From: Dehalobacter sp. DCA
GTDB taxonomy: Bacteria; Bacillota; Desulfitobacteriia; Desulfitobacteriales; Syntrophobotulaceae
Length of the DNA: 64,000 nucleotides
Direction of reading: 5' to 3'
Assembly: GCF_000305775.1 (NCBI RefSeq)
Contig: NC_018866.1
Span: 992,001-1,056,000 of the forward strand
Below, in pieces: positions 8,195-15,892 of the stretch. The notes under the pieces are model-generated. The model was not told the DNA's origin. It did not search any database and saw only the letters and a program-made list of their open reading frames with translations. Made by a program: the position numbers and the translations under genes. How positions within the stretch are numbered: position 1 is the first letter of the stretch; each line of letters opens with the position of its first letter.

Positions 8195-9539
8195 AATAGC
8201 CAGGCTGCTCAGAGAGTCCGGCATTAACGTAAATTCAGATGAAATATCCGACTGCATCCGACTGCTGAAAATGCTCGATCTTGATAAAATGGATAAATAT
8301 ACCTTTTATCAGCTCATTAATACGACGCTGATCAAATTTCCTTGGGGCCCTGATTATGCTTTATGGCTGATCGAGCTGTATTTTGGCCCTGACCTGGAAA
8401 TGTCGTCGGACCATCTGGGGATTCTGAAAAGCCAGGGCTGCTTTTCCCAGGAAGAAGGCCACGGAGGAAGTGCCGGCAAAACTGTCCCGCTAGAGCTATT
8501 GATTGAGGCTGTGCTGAACAATGAAATCGATCTGATTTATGCTGTCCTGCAGGGCCTGAACCTGAATCTTGAACTCAGCATCGAGGACCGCGAGAAAGGC
8601 CTGGCTATTTTTCGGACCCAGAGCGGTTGGAATGAAGCAGCCAACCATATTGAAAAGGCTTACCAACAGGATGAACTATCTGAAGCGGAATATCAGGCGG
8701 CACGGGCAACCCTTGAAGAATGGAACCATTTACTCAAAGATGAAACTGAACGCCAGCTGGCTAGAAATATGAGTATGGAACATTTGGTCCAGGAAATGAA
8801 AAAACGAAATCCACGAACGGTTTCGTTTCTGGACTGCGACGACGCGCAGATCACTCAAATGTCGCAGGAAATCCAGAAGATAGGTCGAAAACTGGCCGTC
8901 CGCAAAGGAAGGCGCCGCAAAGTAGGTCCAAACGGCACTATCAATCTGAACCGAAGCATCAAACATTCCCTAAAAACCTGTGGTATCCCGCTGAACCTGA
9001 TAAAGATGCAGCGAAAGCGATCTAAACCCGACCTCTGGCTGCTCTGTGACATGTCCAATTCCGTTAGCAAATTTATTTACTTCATGCTGATGTTTGTCTT
9101 TGCGACCCAGCAGCGCTATGCCAACATCCGCTCGTTTCTATTCGTGGATCAGCTCGTGGAAGCTACAGATTATTTTCAGGAGCAGGACTGGACAGGATCA
9201 CTCAGCAATCTACGCAAGGTTAGCGGCTATAACCGTACAGGCTATTCCCATTATGGTAATGTGCTGCTGCAGTTTCTCGACCTCTATCTGCCTTTCCTGC
9301 CGAAGAAAACCACGGTACTAATTTTAGGGGACGGCAAAAACAACCGGAACAGACTGGATGGCAGTGAAGTCCTGGCCCAGATAAAAGAAAAAGCCGCAGC
9401 CTTGTACTGGCTGAACCCCCTAAGCAAGGATCAGTGGGACAAGGGCGACTGTCTGATGACGAAATACCGGGAGTATTGTACCGGTGCATTTTCTGTAGCG
9501 AATATTGAAGAACTGGAACAATTTCTGAACTCTCTTTAG
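8175..9539 (+). CDS. VWA domain protein (CoxE/YehP-like), MoxR partner
   Basis: A 454-residue protein whose C-terminal half (about 280-450) is a von Willebrand A domain. The MIDAS motif appears as CDMSNSV (DxSxS), with LLQFLDLY and TVLILGDGKNNRN following. The N-terminal part is helical and acidic; a basic segment (RKGRRRKVG) precedes the VWA domain. It overlaps the end of the MoxR-type gene by 20 bp, so translation is probably coupled. A TTG lies just before the chosen ATG at 8175, and AAGGA is well placed for the ATG. The pair likely acts as a metal-chelatase-like machine, by analogy with CoxD/CoxE. No client enzyme is adjacent. Confidence 0.85.
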   Translation: MEYFILKIARLLRESGINVNSDEISDCIRLLKMLDLDKMDKYTFYQLINTTLIKFPWGPDYALWLIELYFGPDLEMSSDHLGILKSQGCFSQEEGHGGSAGKTVPLELLIEAVLNNEIDLIYAVLQGLNLNLELSIEDREKGLAIFRTQSGWNEAANHIEKAYQQDELSEAEYQAARATLEEWNHLLKDETERQLARNMSMEHLVQEMKKRNPRTVSFLDCDDAQITQMSQEIQKIGRKLAVRKGRRRKVGPNGTINLNRSIKHSLKTCGIPLNLIKMQRKRSKPDLWLLCDMSNSVSKFIYFMLMFVFATQQRYANIRSFLFVDQLVEATDYFQEQDWTGSLSNLRKVSGYNRTGYSHYGNVLLQFLDLYLPFLPKKTTVLILGDGKNNRNRLDGSEVLAQIKEKAAALYWLNPLSKDQWDKGDCLMTKYREYCTGAFSVANIEELEQFLNSL

Positions 9540-9559
9540 GTTAAGACAACCGCGAAATG

Positions 9560-9616
9560 AAAGGGACGAATCTTTATCCCCATTATTTAATTGAGGGAAT
9601 AAAAAATTCGTCCCTT
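9560..9616 (+). terminator. REP-like stem-loop copy 1, after VWA gene
   Basis: The stem AAAGGGACGAAT / ATTCGTCCCTTT encloses a 33-base loop, 20 bp after the VWA stop codon. A homologous element at 24314-24371 keeps the ends and loop motifs (ATCTTT, TCCCC, AATAAA) but has CGTAT/ATACG in place of CGAAT/ATTCG. It can terminate the moxR-VWA transcript, and it is also a dispersed repeat. Confidence 0.65.
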
Positions 9617-9636
9617 TGTATTAGCTTATCCTCTCG

Positions 9637-10725
9637 CTATACCGCAAAGTCTACGTGCTGGATTGTCCCAGCTTCTCCGTTCTCTTTCAGAAATATGCCA
9701 GTTTCCTTGATCTGCGCGTCTAAATGATTATCCGTATCTTTCAGTGAAAATAGCGAATCGACATTGCCTAAATAGATTGCGCCAATTCCAACCTGACTTA
9801 AGGCTAGTAGCTGGTCGTTGCCGGCGGCATCCTTAATCCAAAGGCTAAGTTCTTTGTAGATGGAATCGTTTTCATCGACCCAACCGTTTTGATCGTTATC
9901 ATATTCAGCTAATTCCCCGAAACCATCTCCGCTTGTCGGTCCGAAGAGCTCGCTGCCGTCATTGATGACTCCATCGCTGTTCTCATCCAAAGCAAGGAAC
10001 CCACTGCCTTCAGCCAGGAAAGACATTGTATCCTGCGTTCCGTCGGCATTAAGGTCAAAATCCGTTTTAAATCCTGACAGGCTTGCGCCGCCTGCACCGT
10101 AATTAACCACTAACGGATCGATCAAAGCATCTCCAGCTTTGATATCGATACGCTGATAGGCTGTATACTCGCGGCTTGTAGCGATATTCAGCTTAAATTT
10201 TATTTCACTGCCATCTTCGGTAAGAATTGTGCCCTGGGCTGAAAAGTTCATGGATTCTTTTTCTGTATAGGACTCTTCATAGTGGTAATTAATGCCCCAG
10301 CCAACCCTCTGACTTCCGTTCCCATTATTGTTGCCGTCGTTCTTTGCTGCCATTAGGTGACCAAAATCACTGTTACCCGGACCTGAAAGAGTTAGTTTGT
10401 CCGGTACATCAATCGTTACCTTCTTCCCGGACAGTTTGGAAAGAAATTTTTCTAACAGGGAGATAATTTCTTTCTCCCTAGGGCTGAGTTCAAAAAATTC
10501 ATCTTCCGACTCAGCAGTTGTTTCTGAGCTGCTCACTGCGGGATCTTCCTGTAATTTAGCCAAAGCGTCACCCGAAAGTGTCAGCGAATCCACAGTTGGC
10601 TCTGTTTCATCGTTTGCATCCGTGCCCTGTCCGTCAACCCAGGCTTTCAGCCTTTCATTAACGGTCTTTTGCTGTTCCAGCTTGTAGTCCGAATAAAGAT
10701 CAACAGCTGAACTTAAAACCTTCAT
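9637..10725 (-). CDS. Protein with EF-hand-like Ca-binding repeats
   Basis: A 362-residue protein without a signal peptide. The N-terminal third is acidic and low-complexity, and a helical stretch with ELSPREKEIISLLEKF follows (about 80-100). The C-terminal half has three DxDxDG-like loops: DLNADGTQD, DENSDGVINDGSEL and DNDQNGWVDEND. This arrangement resembles a calcium-binding VCBS/EF-hand-like family that I associate with Gram-negative bacteria; function unknown. GGAGG is seven bases before the ATG at 10725. The in-frame ATG at 10731 and the longer extension lack workable spacing. It is monocistronic. Confidence 0.75.
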   Translation of the reverse strand: MKVLSSAVDLYSDYKLEQQKTVNERLKAWVDGQGTDANDETEPTVDSLTLSGDALAKLQEDPAVSSSETTAESEDEFFELSPREKEIISLLEKFLSKLSGKKVTIDVPDKLTLSGPGNSDFGHLMAAKNDGNNNGNGSQRVGWGINYHYEESYTEKESMNFSAQGTILTEDGSEIKFKLNIATSREYTAYQRIDIKAGDALIDPLVVNYGAGGASLSGFKTDFDLNADGTQDTMSFLAEGSGFLALDENSDGVINDGSELFGPTSGDGFGELAEYDNDQNGWVDENDSIYKELSLWIKDAAGNDQLLALSQVGIGAIYLGNVDSLFSLKDTDNHLDAQIKETGIFLKENGEAGTIQHVDFAV

Positions 10726-10826
10726 CTTCATCCCTCCATGGATATTAGACTTCCTTATTATTATCGTAGAGATCTTTAGTTTTCTTAAGACCCATGGAGA
10801 CATTATTTTGAAATTTTCTTGGAATC

Positions 10827-10855
10827 AAAAAAAGATGCAATCATACATCTTTTTA
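10827..10855 (-). terminator. Terminator of rmuC
   Basis: The hairpin AAAAAGATG / CATCTTTTTTT with an eight-base loop lies downstream of rmuC on the minus strand, and a U tract closes it. The complementary A tract on the other side would make it partly bidirectional. Confidence 0.65.
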
Positions 10856-10902
10856 ATAATCACGTAGCATTCGACTGAGAAGTCGGACTGTTTTCCCAAA
10901 TA

Positions 10903-12249
10903 TTAATTATCTCCTGCCGCAATCTCCCGAAGCCCGGTCTCGATGATCTCCATCTCACCGATCTCATTATCTCCGGCAACCCCAAGCTCTTTGAATTTCC
11001 TGGCGGTCACGAGTACCCGGTTCTCATAGGAGCCGACGGCCCGATTGTAAGCCTGAGTGGCCTGAACGAGTCCTTTGCGGATGTCCAACAAATGCTCGGT
11101 CAAAACGCTGATCCTGTCATAGAGCTGTTTACCGAGCTCGCTGATATGGCGGGCATTTTCGTTGATCTGTTCCTGGCTCCAGCCGTAAGCCACGGCTTTA
11201 AGCAGCGCAATCAGCGTTGTCGGGGTCGCCAGGATAACCCTTTGCCCGGCGCCGTATTCGATTAGCTCCGGATCTGACTGCAGCGCGGCACTGAAAAAGG
11301 TTTCACCCGGCAGAAACATGACAACAAATTCCGGCGTAAAATCGAACTGGTTCCAGTAAGACTTCGCGGCAAGTTTGGTAATATGATTTTTGACCTGCCG
11401 GGCATGACCCGACAACTTTGTTCTCTTCTGGTCTTCATCGAGGGCTTCCACAGCTTCGAGATAATCCGCGAGCGGAGCCTTGGAATCGACGACGATCGTT
11501 TTATTCCCCGGAAGCCTAATAATCATATCTGGGCGCTGCCTACCGGACTCCCCGCTGACTTCCTCCTGCTGGTAAAAATCACAGTACTCCACCATGCCGG
11601 CCAGTTCTACAACCCGCTGCAGCTGGATTTCTCCCCAGCGGCCTCTGACAGTCGGCGATTTCAAAGCAGAAGTCAGCTTCAAGGTCTCCCGCTGTAGCTT
11701 TTCCTGCCCGAACGCCATATTTTCGACTTGCTTAAGCAGTCCTTCATAAGCCCCTGCTCTTTTTTGTTCCAGTTCGTTAATCTTCAGATCAACTTTGTCG
11801 AGCGACTCCCGCAAAGGCTTTACGAGTTCATCGATAGAAGTCTGCCTTTTTTCCAGATCAGCCGAAGCCTGGACCTGGGTCTTCTCAAGCACAACTTTTG
11901 CCAATTCGAGAAAGGACTGATTGTTATTCTTAAGCGCTTCAGCGGATAAGGCCTTGAAGCCGTTACTGAGCTCCTCCCTTGCATGACTGAGAAGCGTTAA
12001 TTTCTCTTCAGACGCTGTCTGCTCCATCTCAAGCCGGGTACGCAGTTCAGAAATGACAGCGGAATTTTGCATTCTTCTTTCATATTCCTGATTCAGTTCC
12101 GCATGCAGCCTTTCATTCTCCTGTTCAAGCGTCCGTGCTTTTTCCAGTAGTCCTCTGGCTTGGCCTCCACGGATACTGAATCCTGTCCCAAATCCGAGAA
12201 TGATCCCGACCATGACTGCGCTGATGACATAAAGGAAGACTGGATCCAT
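10903..12249 (-). CDS. rmuC: RmuC family DNA recombination protein
   Basis: A 448-residue protein with an N-terminal membrane anchor (about 3-22), a long coiled coil (about 35-150) and an RmuC nuclease-like domain (about 170-430). Conserved blocks include [30 protein letters not shown] and [15 protein letters not shown]. RmuC limits rearrangements at inverted repeats in E. coli; its biochemistry is not settled. The ATG at 12249 follows GAGGG. It is followed by its own terminator and preceded by lepB on the same strand. Confidence 0.9.
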   Translation of the reverse strand: MDPVFLYVISAVMVGIILGFGTGFSIRGGQARGLLEKARTLEQENERLHAELNQEYERRMQNSAVISELRTRLEMEQTASEEKLTLLSHAREELSNGFKALSAEALKNNNQSFLELAKVVLEKTQVQASADLEKRQTSIDELVKPLRESLDKVDLKINELEQKRAGAYEGLLKQVENMAFGQEKLQRETLKLTSALKSPTVRGRWGEIQLQRVVELAGMVEYCDFYQQEEVSGESGRQRPDMIIRLPGNKTIVVDSKAPLADYLEAVEALDEDQKRTKLSGHARQVKNHITKLAAKSYWNQFDFTPEFVVMFLPGETFFSAALQSDPELIEYGAGQRVILATPTTLIALLKAVAYGWSQEQINENARHISELGKQLYDRISVLTEHLLDIRKGLVQATQAYNRAVGSYENRVLVTARKFKELGVAGDNEIGEMEIIETGLREIAAGDN

Positions 12250-12348
12250 CCGGCATCCCTCGCAAATCCATATTATTATTGGCGTTATCGTTTTTGCGGT
12301 TTGATAATCGTAATCTATTTATGCCAAGTGCTGTATCATCTACGCATC

Positions 12349-12897
12349 CTACTTCAAATAGTCTTCAGGCAGTTTGGTCAGGGTTCCAAATCCGTCCAAA
12401 GGCCAGTACCTGATCCAGACCCTTCCCAATATCTTATCCTCGGGCAAGGCCCCCCAACGATGACTGTCGTAACTGGCGGGACGGTTATCCCCCATCATGA
12501 AATAAGAATCATCCGGCACGGTCTCAGGCCCAAACTCATAATCGGCCGGATATTCGACATAAGGCTCATCCAGGGCCTGGTCATTGATATAGACTTTTCC
12601 GTTTTTGACTTCAAGTTTTTCACCGGGCAAACCGATCACTCTTTTGACGAGATCCTCATCCTTCATTATGGATTCGGGAGCTTCAAAAACAATAACATCT
12701 CCGCGCTTGATATCACCGCATTTATAAAAGAACCGATCCACGATTAAACGATCCTGAAGCTGAATCGTAGGCAGCATCGAGCCGGTCGGGACGATTCGGG
12801 TATCAATCAAATAATTTCGGATCACCATAGAGAGAACAAAAGCAATTGCAACGATGACGACCCATTCAAACAACGATTTCATAAAACCCTTCAACAC
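12349..12897 (-). CDS. lepB: Signal peptidase I
   Basis: A 182-residue S26 type I signal peptidase with one N-terminal membrane helix (about 11-28). The catalytic serine is S40 in PTGSMLPT. The general-base lysine is K85 in LVKRVIG, and the family block GDNRPASYDSHRWG follows. It releases exported proteins at the outer face of the membrane, including any Tat substrates. The start is GTG at 12897, preceded by GGAAGG. Its size fits Firmicute SipS/SipT-like enzymes. Confidence 0.93.
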   Translation of the reverse strand: MLKGFMKSLFEWVVIVAIAFVLSMVIRNYLIDTRIVPTGSMLPTIQLQDRLIVDRFFYKCGDIKRGDVIVFEAPESIMKDEDLVKRVIGLPGEKLEVKNGKVYINDQALDEPYVEYPADYEFGPETVPDDSYFMMGDNRPASYDSHRWGALPEDKILGRVWIRYWPLDGFGTLTKLPEDYLK

Positions 12898-13422
12898 AAA
12901 TCACCTTCCACATTTCTTCAATATCTCAAATTTCAAAGGTTAGCCCAAACCTAAGTTACTTTCTCTATTAATCTATATATTCCTGCCTATAACTATCTGA
13001 AAAGAACAAAATGCCCCCAATGGAAAAGGATAACAAAAACCATAATGAAAAGCAAGGCTCGAACAAAAGCCTTATCCCGTCGCGCTATACACATGTTTTC
13101 AAGGATCAAAAATTCCATTTTTTATTGATAAAGAAACTAATACCAGTTACTCAGCCTATTTAAGCTTCCTTAATAAAAATCCTAGTAAAACTCCAAACGT
13201 ATATGCCCCGAACATTTTAGCAGTCATTATCATTTTTCCATATAGTGCCATTTCTTAGCCGTGTCTCATATAGTGTAAGGACACTAGAGAATAAACTTAT
13301 TTAACTTACACGTTAATGGCTCTAAATAAAATTAGATCGGTTGGCCTATAAAGTTCTTATGATATTCTTATGAGCTATATTCTCTAGCTGTTTATTCTTT
13401 ATGAGGAAAGGGGGCATCCAAA
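12898..13422. other. Gene-poor AT-rich gap before peptide cassette 1
   Basis: 525 bp with no convincing gene. A 47-codon plus-strand frame from 13021 has no ribosome binding site. A 25-codon minus-strand frame (13156-13233) is hydrophobic and ends in basic residues but has only a weak GGA before it. A 10-bp inverted repeat CTAGAGAATA / TATTCTCTAG (13284-13293 and 13378-13387) flanks the probable promoter region of the first tiny-peptide gene. Confidence 0.5.
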
Positions 13423-13539
13423 ATGGCTTATGATGGAGTAGTTGGGGGCGCAGCAGGAGGTCTCGGTGGTTGTGGTTGTGGTATTGCAATCGTTGTTGTA
13501 ATTATTCTTCTGTTAATCGCTTTGGGTATTGTTTTCTAA
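13423..13539 (+). CDS. Tiny Gly/Cys-rich membrane peptide A1
   Basis: A 38-residue peptide. A MAYDG start is followed by a glycine-rich segment with CGCG (residues 17-20) and a C-terminal hydrophobic helix ending IALGIVF. A purine-rich AGGAAAGGGGG lies before the ATG. The paralogue at 23957-24097 shares MAY(D/E)G, the Gly/Cys segment and the helix. The tail resembles the tiny YjcZ-type membrane proteins of sporeformers, but the Cys cluster is not typical of them. It is followed 31 bp later by peptide B1 and then a stem-loop. Function unknown; the conserved cassette makes it very likely a real gene. Confidence 0.75.
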   Translation: MAYDGVVGGAAGGLGGCGCGIAIVVVIILLLIALGIVF

Positions 13540-13570
13540 TTTTAATCAATTTTGAAAGGAGGAGAATATT

Positions 13571-13717
13571 ATGTTTAGATACGGCGGTGGATGTTGTTGC
13601 AGACCTATGGCACCTGTAGCTCCGGTTGCTCCCGTAGCTCCTATTTATGGCGGAGCTGGAGTCGGGATCATTGCCATTGCAATATTAATTTTAATTGCTT
13701 TAGGAGTTATCTTCTAA
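13571..13717 (+). CDS. Tiny CCC / APVAP-repeat membrane peptide B1
   Basis: A 48-residue peptide with three sections: an aromatic/Gly N-terminus leading to CCCR (8-11), a proline-alanine repeat (APVAPVAPVAP), and the C-terminal helix GVGIIAIAILILIALGVIF. The last 19 residues are identical to those of B2 at 24147-24284. GGAGGAG stands eight bases before the ATG. It is co-directional with A1, probably in one transcript, with a stem-loop after it (13741-13775). It is probably inserted in or attached to a membrane by the tail, with the Cys triplet available for metal binding or cross-linking. That is inference. Confidence 0.78.
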   Translation: MFRYGGGCCCRPMAPVAPVAPVAPIYGGAGVGIIAIAILILIALGVIF

Positions 13718-13740
13718 ATTCTAAAAAATTTCAATGAAAT

Positions 13741-13775
13741 AAGAAAAGTGGGGTTTCAATGCCCTTCTTTTCTTT
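13741..13775 (+). terminator. Terminator of peptide cassette 1
   Basis: The stem AAGAAAAG.GGG / CCC.CTTTTCTT, with one bulge and a short loop, begins 23 bp after the B1 stop. Cassette 2 likewise ends in a stem-loop (24309-24343). Confidence 0.5.
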
Positions 13776-13841
13776 GGTTATAGCAATCCATATGCACCGT
13801 AAGCTCCATTAAGTTTCATGGTTAATTCATTATATGTTTAT

Positions 13842-13868
13842 GGCTAAGGGAATTAACCTCTTAGCCCC
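13842..13868 (-). terminator. Stem-loop after the 22-residue frame
   Basis: The near-perfect hairpin GGCTAAG.GG / CC.CTTAGCC lies 14 bp beyond the stop of the 22-codon minus-strand frame. The following U tract is poor, so termination is only possible. Confidence 0.35.
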
Positions 13869-13881
13869 TTTATAAGAAATT

Positions 13882-13950
13882 TTACCAATAGTAGTTACGA
13901 GACCATAACCTTCCAAGAGCAAATCCAGCAAATAATGGGAAGAAGAACAT
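13882..13950 (-). CDS. Possible 22-residue hydrophobic peptide
   Basis: A 22-codon frame, rich in Phe and Leu and closed by aromatic residues (core FPLFAGFALGRLW, end NYYW). AAAGGAG lies nine bases before its ATG, and a hairpin follows the stop. It faces the tiny-peptide cassette 1 from the opposite strand. The size is at the limit of what can be called. No second copy is seen near cassette 2. Confidence 0.4.
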   Translation of the reverse strand: MFFFPLFAGFALGRLWSRNYYW

Positions 13951-14146
13951 TTCTTAACACTCCTTTCTAAGCTGTTGGTAATATATGTAATGTATTATAT
14001 GCTTAATTTACTTATTCGGACTATAAAAAAGATATAACTAACATTAAGCTAAATCATCTTTTCAGTACAAAATAGTCACTCAGGGGGATTTAATTATAAC
14101 TAATGGTTTCAGAAAAACGAACAATTACGTATTTTACGCTTTTGTG

Positions 14147-14176
14147 TTGACAAAGCATAGAACCATCAAATATAAT
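14147..14176 (+). promoter_or_regulatory. Sigma-A promoter of tRNA-Leu
   Basis: Perfect TTGACA and TATAAT hexamers are separated by 18 bp, ending 13 bp before the first tRNA base. This is the expected strong promoter for a stable RNA. Confidence 0.85.
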
Positions 14177-14189
14177 GTAATCTGTCGAT

Positions 14190-14276
14190 GCGGCCGTGGC
14201 GGAACTGGCAGACGCGCTAGTTTCAGGTACTAGTGGGCTAACGCTCGTGGAGGTTCAAGTCCTCTCGGCCGCACCA
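14190..14276 (+). tRNA. tRNA-Leu (CAG)
   Basis: An 87-nt class II tRNA with the acceptor stem GCGGCCG / CGGCCGC. The anticodon loop TTCAGGT (anticodon CAG, reading CUG) is closed by CTAGT/ACTAG. It has a long variable arm and the T-loop GGTTCAAGTCC. The 3' CCA is encoded. A perfect sigma-A promoter lies upstream and a terminator at 14316-14344. Just after the CCA, ATATACACCA occurs twice (14291-14300 and 14303-14312), which may be an old integration site. Confidence 0.95.
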
Positions 14277-14315
14277 GTTTGAAATCAATCATATACACCA
14301 AGATATACACCAGAT

Positions 14316-14344
14316 AAAAAAAGACCCTTGATCGGGTCTTTTTC
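14316..14344 (+). terminator. Terminator of tRNA-Leu
   Basis: The hairpin AAGACCC / GGGTCTT with a six-base loop is followed by a run of T. It also faces the end of the minus-strand membrane protein gene, so it may serve both. Confidence 0.8.
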
Positions 14345-14407
14345 TTATTATCCTATCTTTATTAAATTCAGTGGTATCTATTCCCGCCTGACGATGGTCT
14401 GCCGGGA

Positions 14408-15244
14408 TTATAGATCTTTATTTGCCTTTTTTCCTTTTTCTTTATTTGAGCCAATTCCTTTCAGTGTATTGGCAAACCATGGAAGCGGTACCTTATTTAT
14501 TTTTGCTACATATCCGATGACTCTTGTAACATAAATCATCCCTACCCAAAAGACAATTAAATAATGGACATTGGATACGACTTTGGCGGGATAGTATTCA
14601 ATGCTACTTAGCCCGGAAGTCAAGTCGACAAAGTAATTATGGGCAATAACACCAACCATAATTGCTGCTAAGTTTACACAAAAAGCACATAGCTTGGCCT
14701 GTAAGCTATGATCTTTCTCCTTCCCTTCTTTAACCGCTCCAGGTATTAAGCTTATTACTGCGTCAAAAACGGCAAGTCCAATAAACCCTCCAATAATACT
14801 AAAAATAGGAATACCAGTCCAAGCCGCAAAAGCAGAACCTAGAGCCGCTAGAGAGGCAATTAAGCCGACATGCTGCGTATAAGAATTTTTAATCTCTTCA
14901 GCGAAAGATTCAATTGGAGAACAAGCAAGCCATCCCATAATAGCACCACCAATCCTTGATAGAACACTATTATGTTTATTCAATGACTTTGGTTCTTTAT
15001 ACCCTGACCTTATTTCAAAACTTTTTTCATCCGTAAAAATCACTGTATATTCGGCAAATAAAACTTCATGTTTTTCATAAGCATCAACATTCAGCCCATG
15101 AATTCCCGCGCTAGATATTAATTCTATATTATTTGGTGAAGTGAAGCTTTTTATAGCAGATATAAAATCCGAATGATTACTCTCAGGGGAAGCTTTAGCT
15201 TTTGATATTTTATTAAAGTCTACATCCATTGTGAGCGTATTCAT
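14408..15244 (-). CDS. Membrane protein with holin-like C-terminal half
   Basis: A 278-residue protein that I do not recognise as a whole. Residues 1-95 are soluble and mixed. About four hydrophobic segments follow (about 96-108, 126-168, 185-203, 226-248), with a basic tail (KEKGKKANK). The last part, VTRVIGYVAKINKVPLPWF, has the layout of the phage_holin_4 / toxin-secretion holin family. The ATG at 15244 follows AAGGAG and overlaps the stop of the upstream DUF6941-like gene by ATGA, so the two are translationally coupled. The operon is AT-richer than its neighbours and lies beside tRNA-Leu, which suggests acquired DNA. Function unknown. Confidence 0.7.
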   Translation of the reverse strand: MNTLTMDVDFNKISKAKASPESNHSDFISAIKSFTSPNNIELISSAGIHGLNVDAYEKHEVLFAEYTVIFTDEKSFEIRSGYKEPKSLNKHNSVLSRIGGAIMGWLACSPIESFAEEIKNSYTQHVGLIASLAALGSAFAAWTGIPIFSIIGGFIGLAVFDAVISLIPGAVKEGKEKDHSLQAKLCAFCVNLAAIMVGVIAHNYFVDLTSGLSSIEYYPAKVVSNVHYLIVFWVGMIYVTRVIGYVAKINKVPLPWFANTLKGIGSNKEKGKKANKDL

Positions 15245-15651
15245 TCTTTTTCTCCTTCTTCCATCGTTATTAATATTCGATATTCGTTGAGCTTCTTCCT
15301 CCCTTTACTGACAACAAACTTGTATGATCCGAGTGATTTTATGAGCATATCGTTAAATAAGATCTTTACCGAAATATCCTTTGTTCCTGTTGGTATTTCA
15401 ATTTTTAACGGCAGTTTGGTGACATACTCATCTTTATCATCTTTTACTGTCATTTCAAGTATGATATCACCCTCATTTTCTTCAGCGTCTTCCGACTCAA
15501 AAACTTGAACTCCGACGACAATATTAAGAGATATTTTTTCAAACAAAGCTTTGATTGTTTTTGTGAAAAGAATGTTTTTGTAAGTTAAGGATTCATTTTC
15601 ATTAATGACATCTTCACACGCCATAATATATGGAACGTTTACTCTAGCCAT
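15241..15651 (-). CDS. Small DUF6941-like soluble protein
   Basis: A 136-residue soluble, beta-rich protein. The N-terminal CEDV (about 12-15), the alternating hydrophobic strands and the closing pattern GSYKFVV.KGRK resemble the DUF6941 family, which has no known function. That match is from pattern memory only. GGTGGA precedes the ATG at 15651. It is the first gene of a two-gene operon and overlaps the membrane protein by four bases. The pairing suggests a soluble regulator or sensor with a membrane effector, but nothing in the sequence proves it. Confidence 0.6.
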   Translation of the reverse strand: MARVNVPYIMACEDVINENESLTYKNILFTKTIKALFEKISLNIVVGVQVFESEDAEENEGDIILEMTVKDDKDEYVTKLPLKIEIPTGTKDISVKILFNDMLIKSLGSYKFVVSKGRKKLNEYRILITMEEGEKE

Positions 15652-15767
15652 ACGATGTATCCACCTTAAACCATAGAATATTTTACATATCTTACATAAT
15701 AAAGGAATTAATCAAGTTTGTCATTAATTTTCCAGTAAAATGTAAAATCTTTTTCCGCTTATCATCT

Positions 15768-15795
15768 AAAAAAATAACCCGACCAAAGCCGGGCC
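15768..15795 (-). terminator. Terminator of the glycerate operon
   Basis: On the minus strand a short CCCG/CGGG stem with an eight-base loop is followed by TTATTTTTTT, about 100 bp after the 2-hydroxyacid dehydrogenase stop. Confidence 0.5.
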
Positions 15796-15892
15796 AATAA
15801 TGGGATAGAAAAATGAAACGAAAAAGTTTACATCGTTACTATACAATTCAATTGTGACAATTGTGTGACTATATGATTAAACGATTACCGGT

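Noticed and set aside
11383..12747. Plus-strand open frames opposite rmuC and lepB
   Set aside because: They are shadows of conserved minus-strand genes; one even runs across the rmuC-lepB gap without any start signal.
13021..13164. 47-codon plus-strand frame
   Set aside because: No ribosome binding site, no recognisable pattern, and the composition is that of AT-rich spacer.
13156..13233. 25-codon hydrophobic minus-strand frame ending in basic residues
   Set aside because: Only a weak GGA lies before the ATG and no terminator follows. Suggestive next to other tiny peptides but not supportable.
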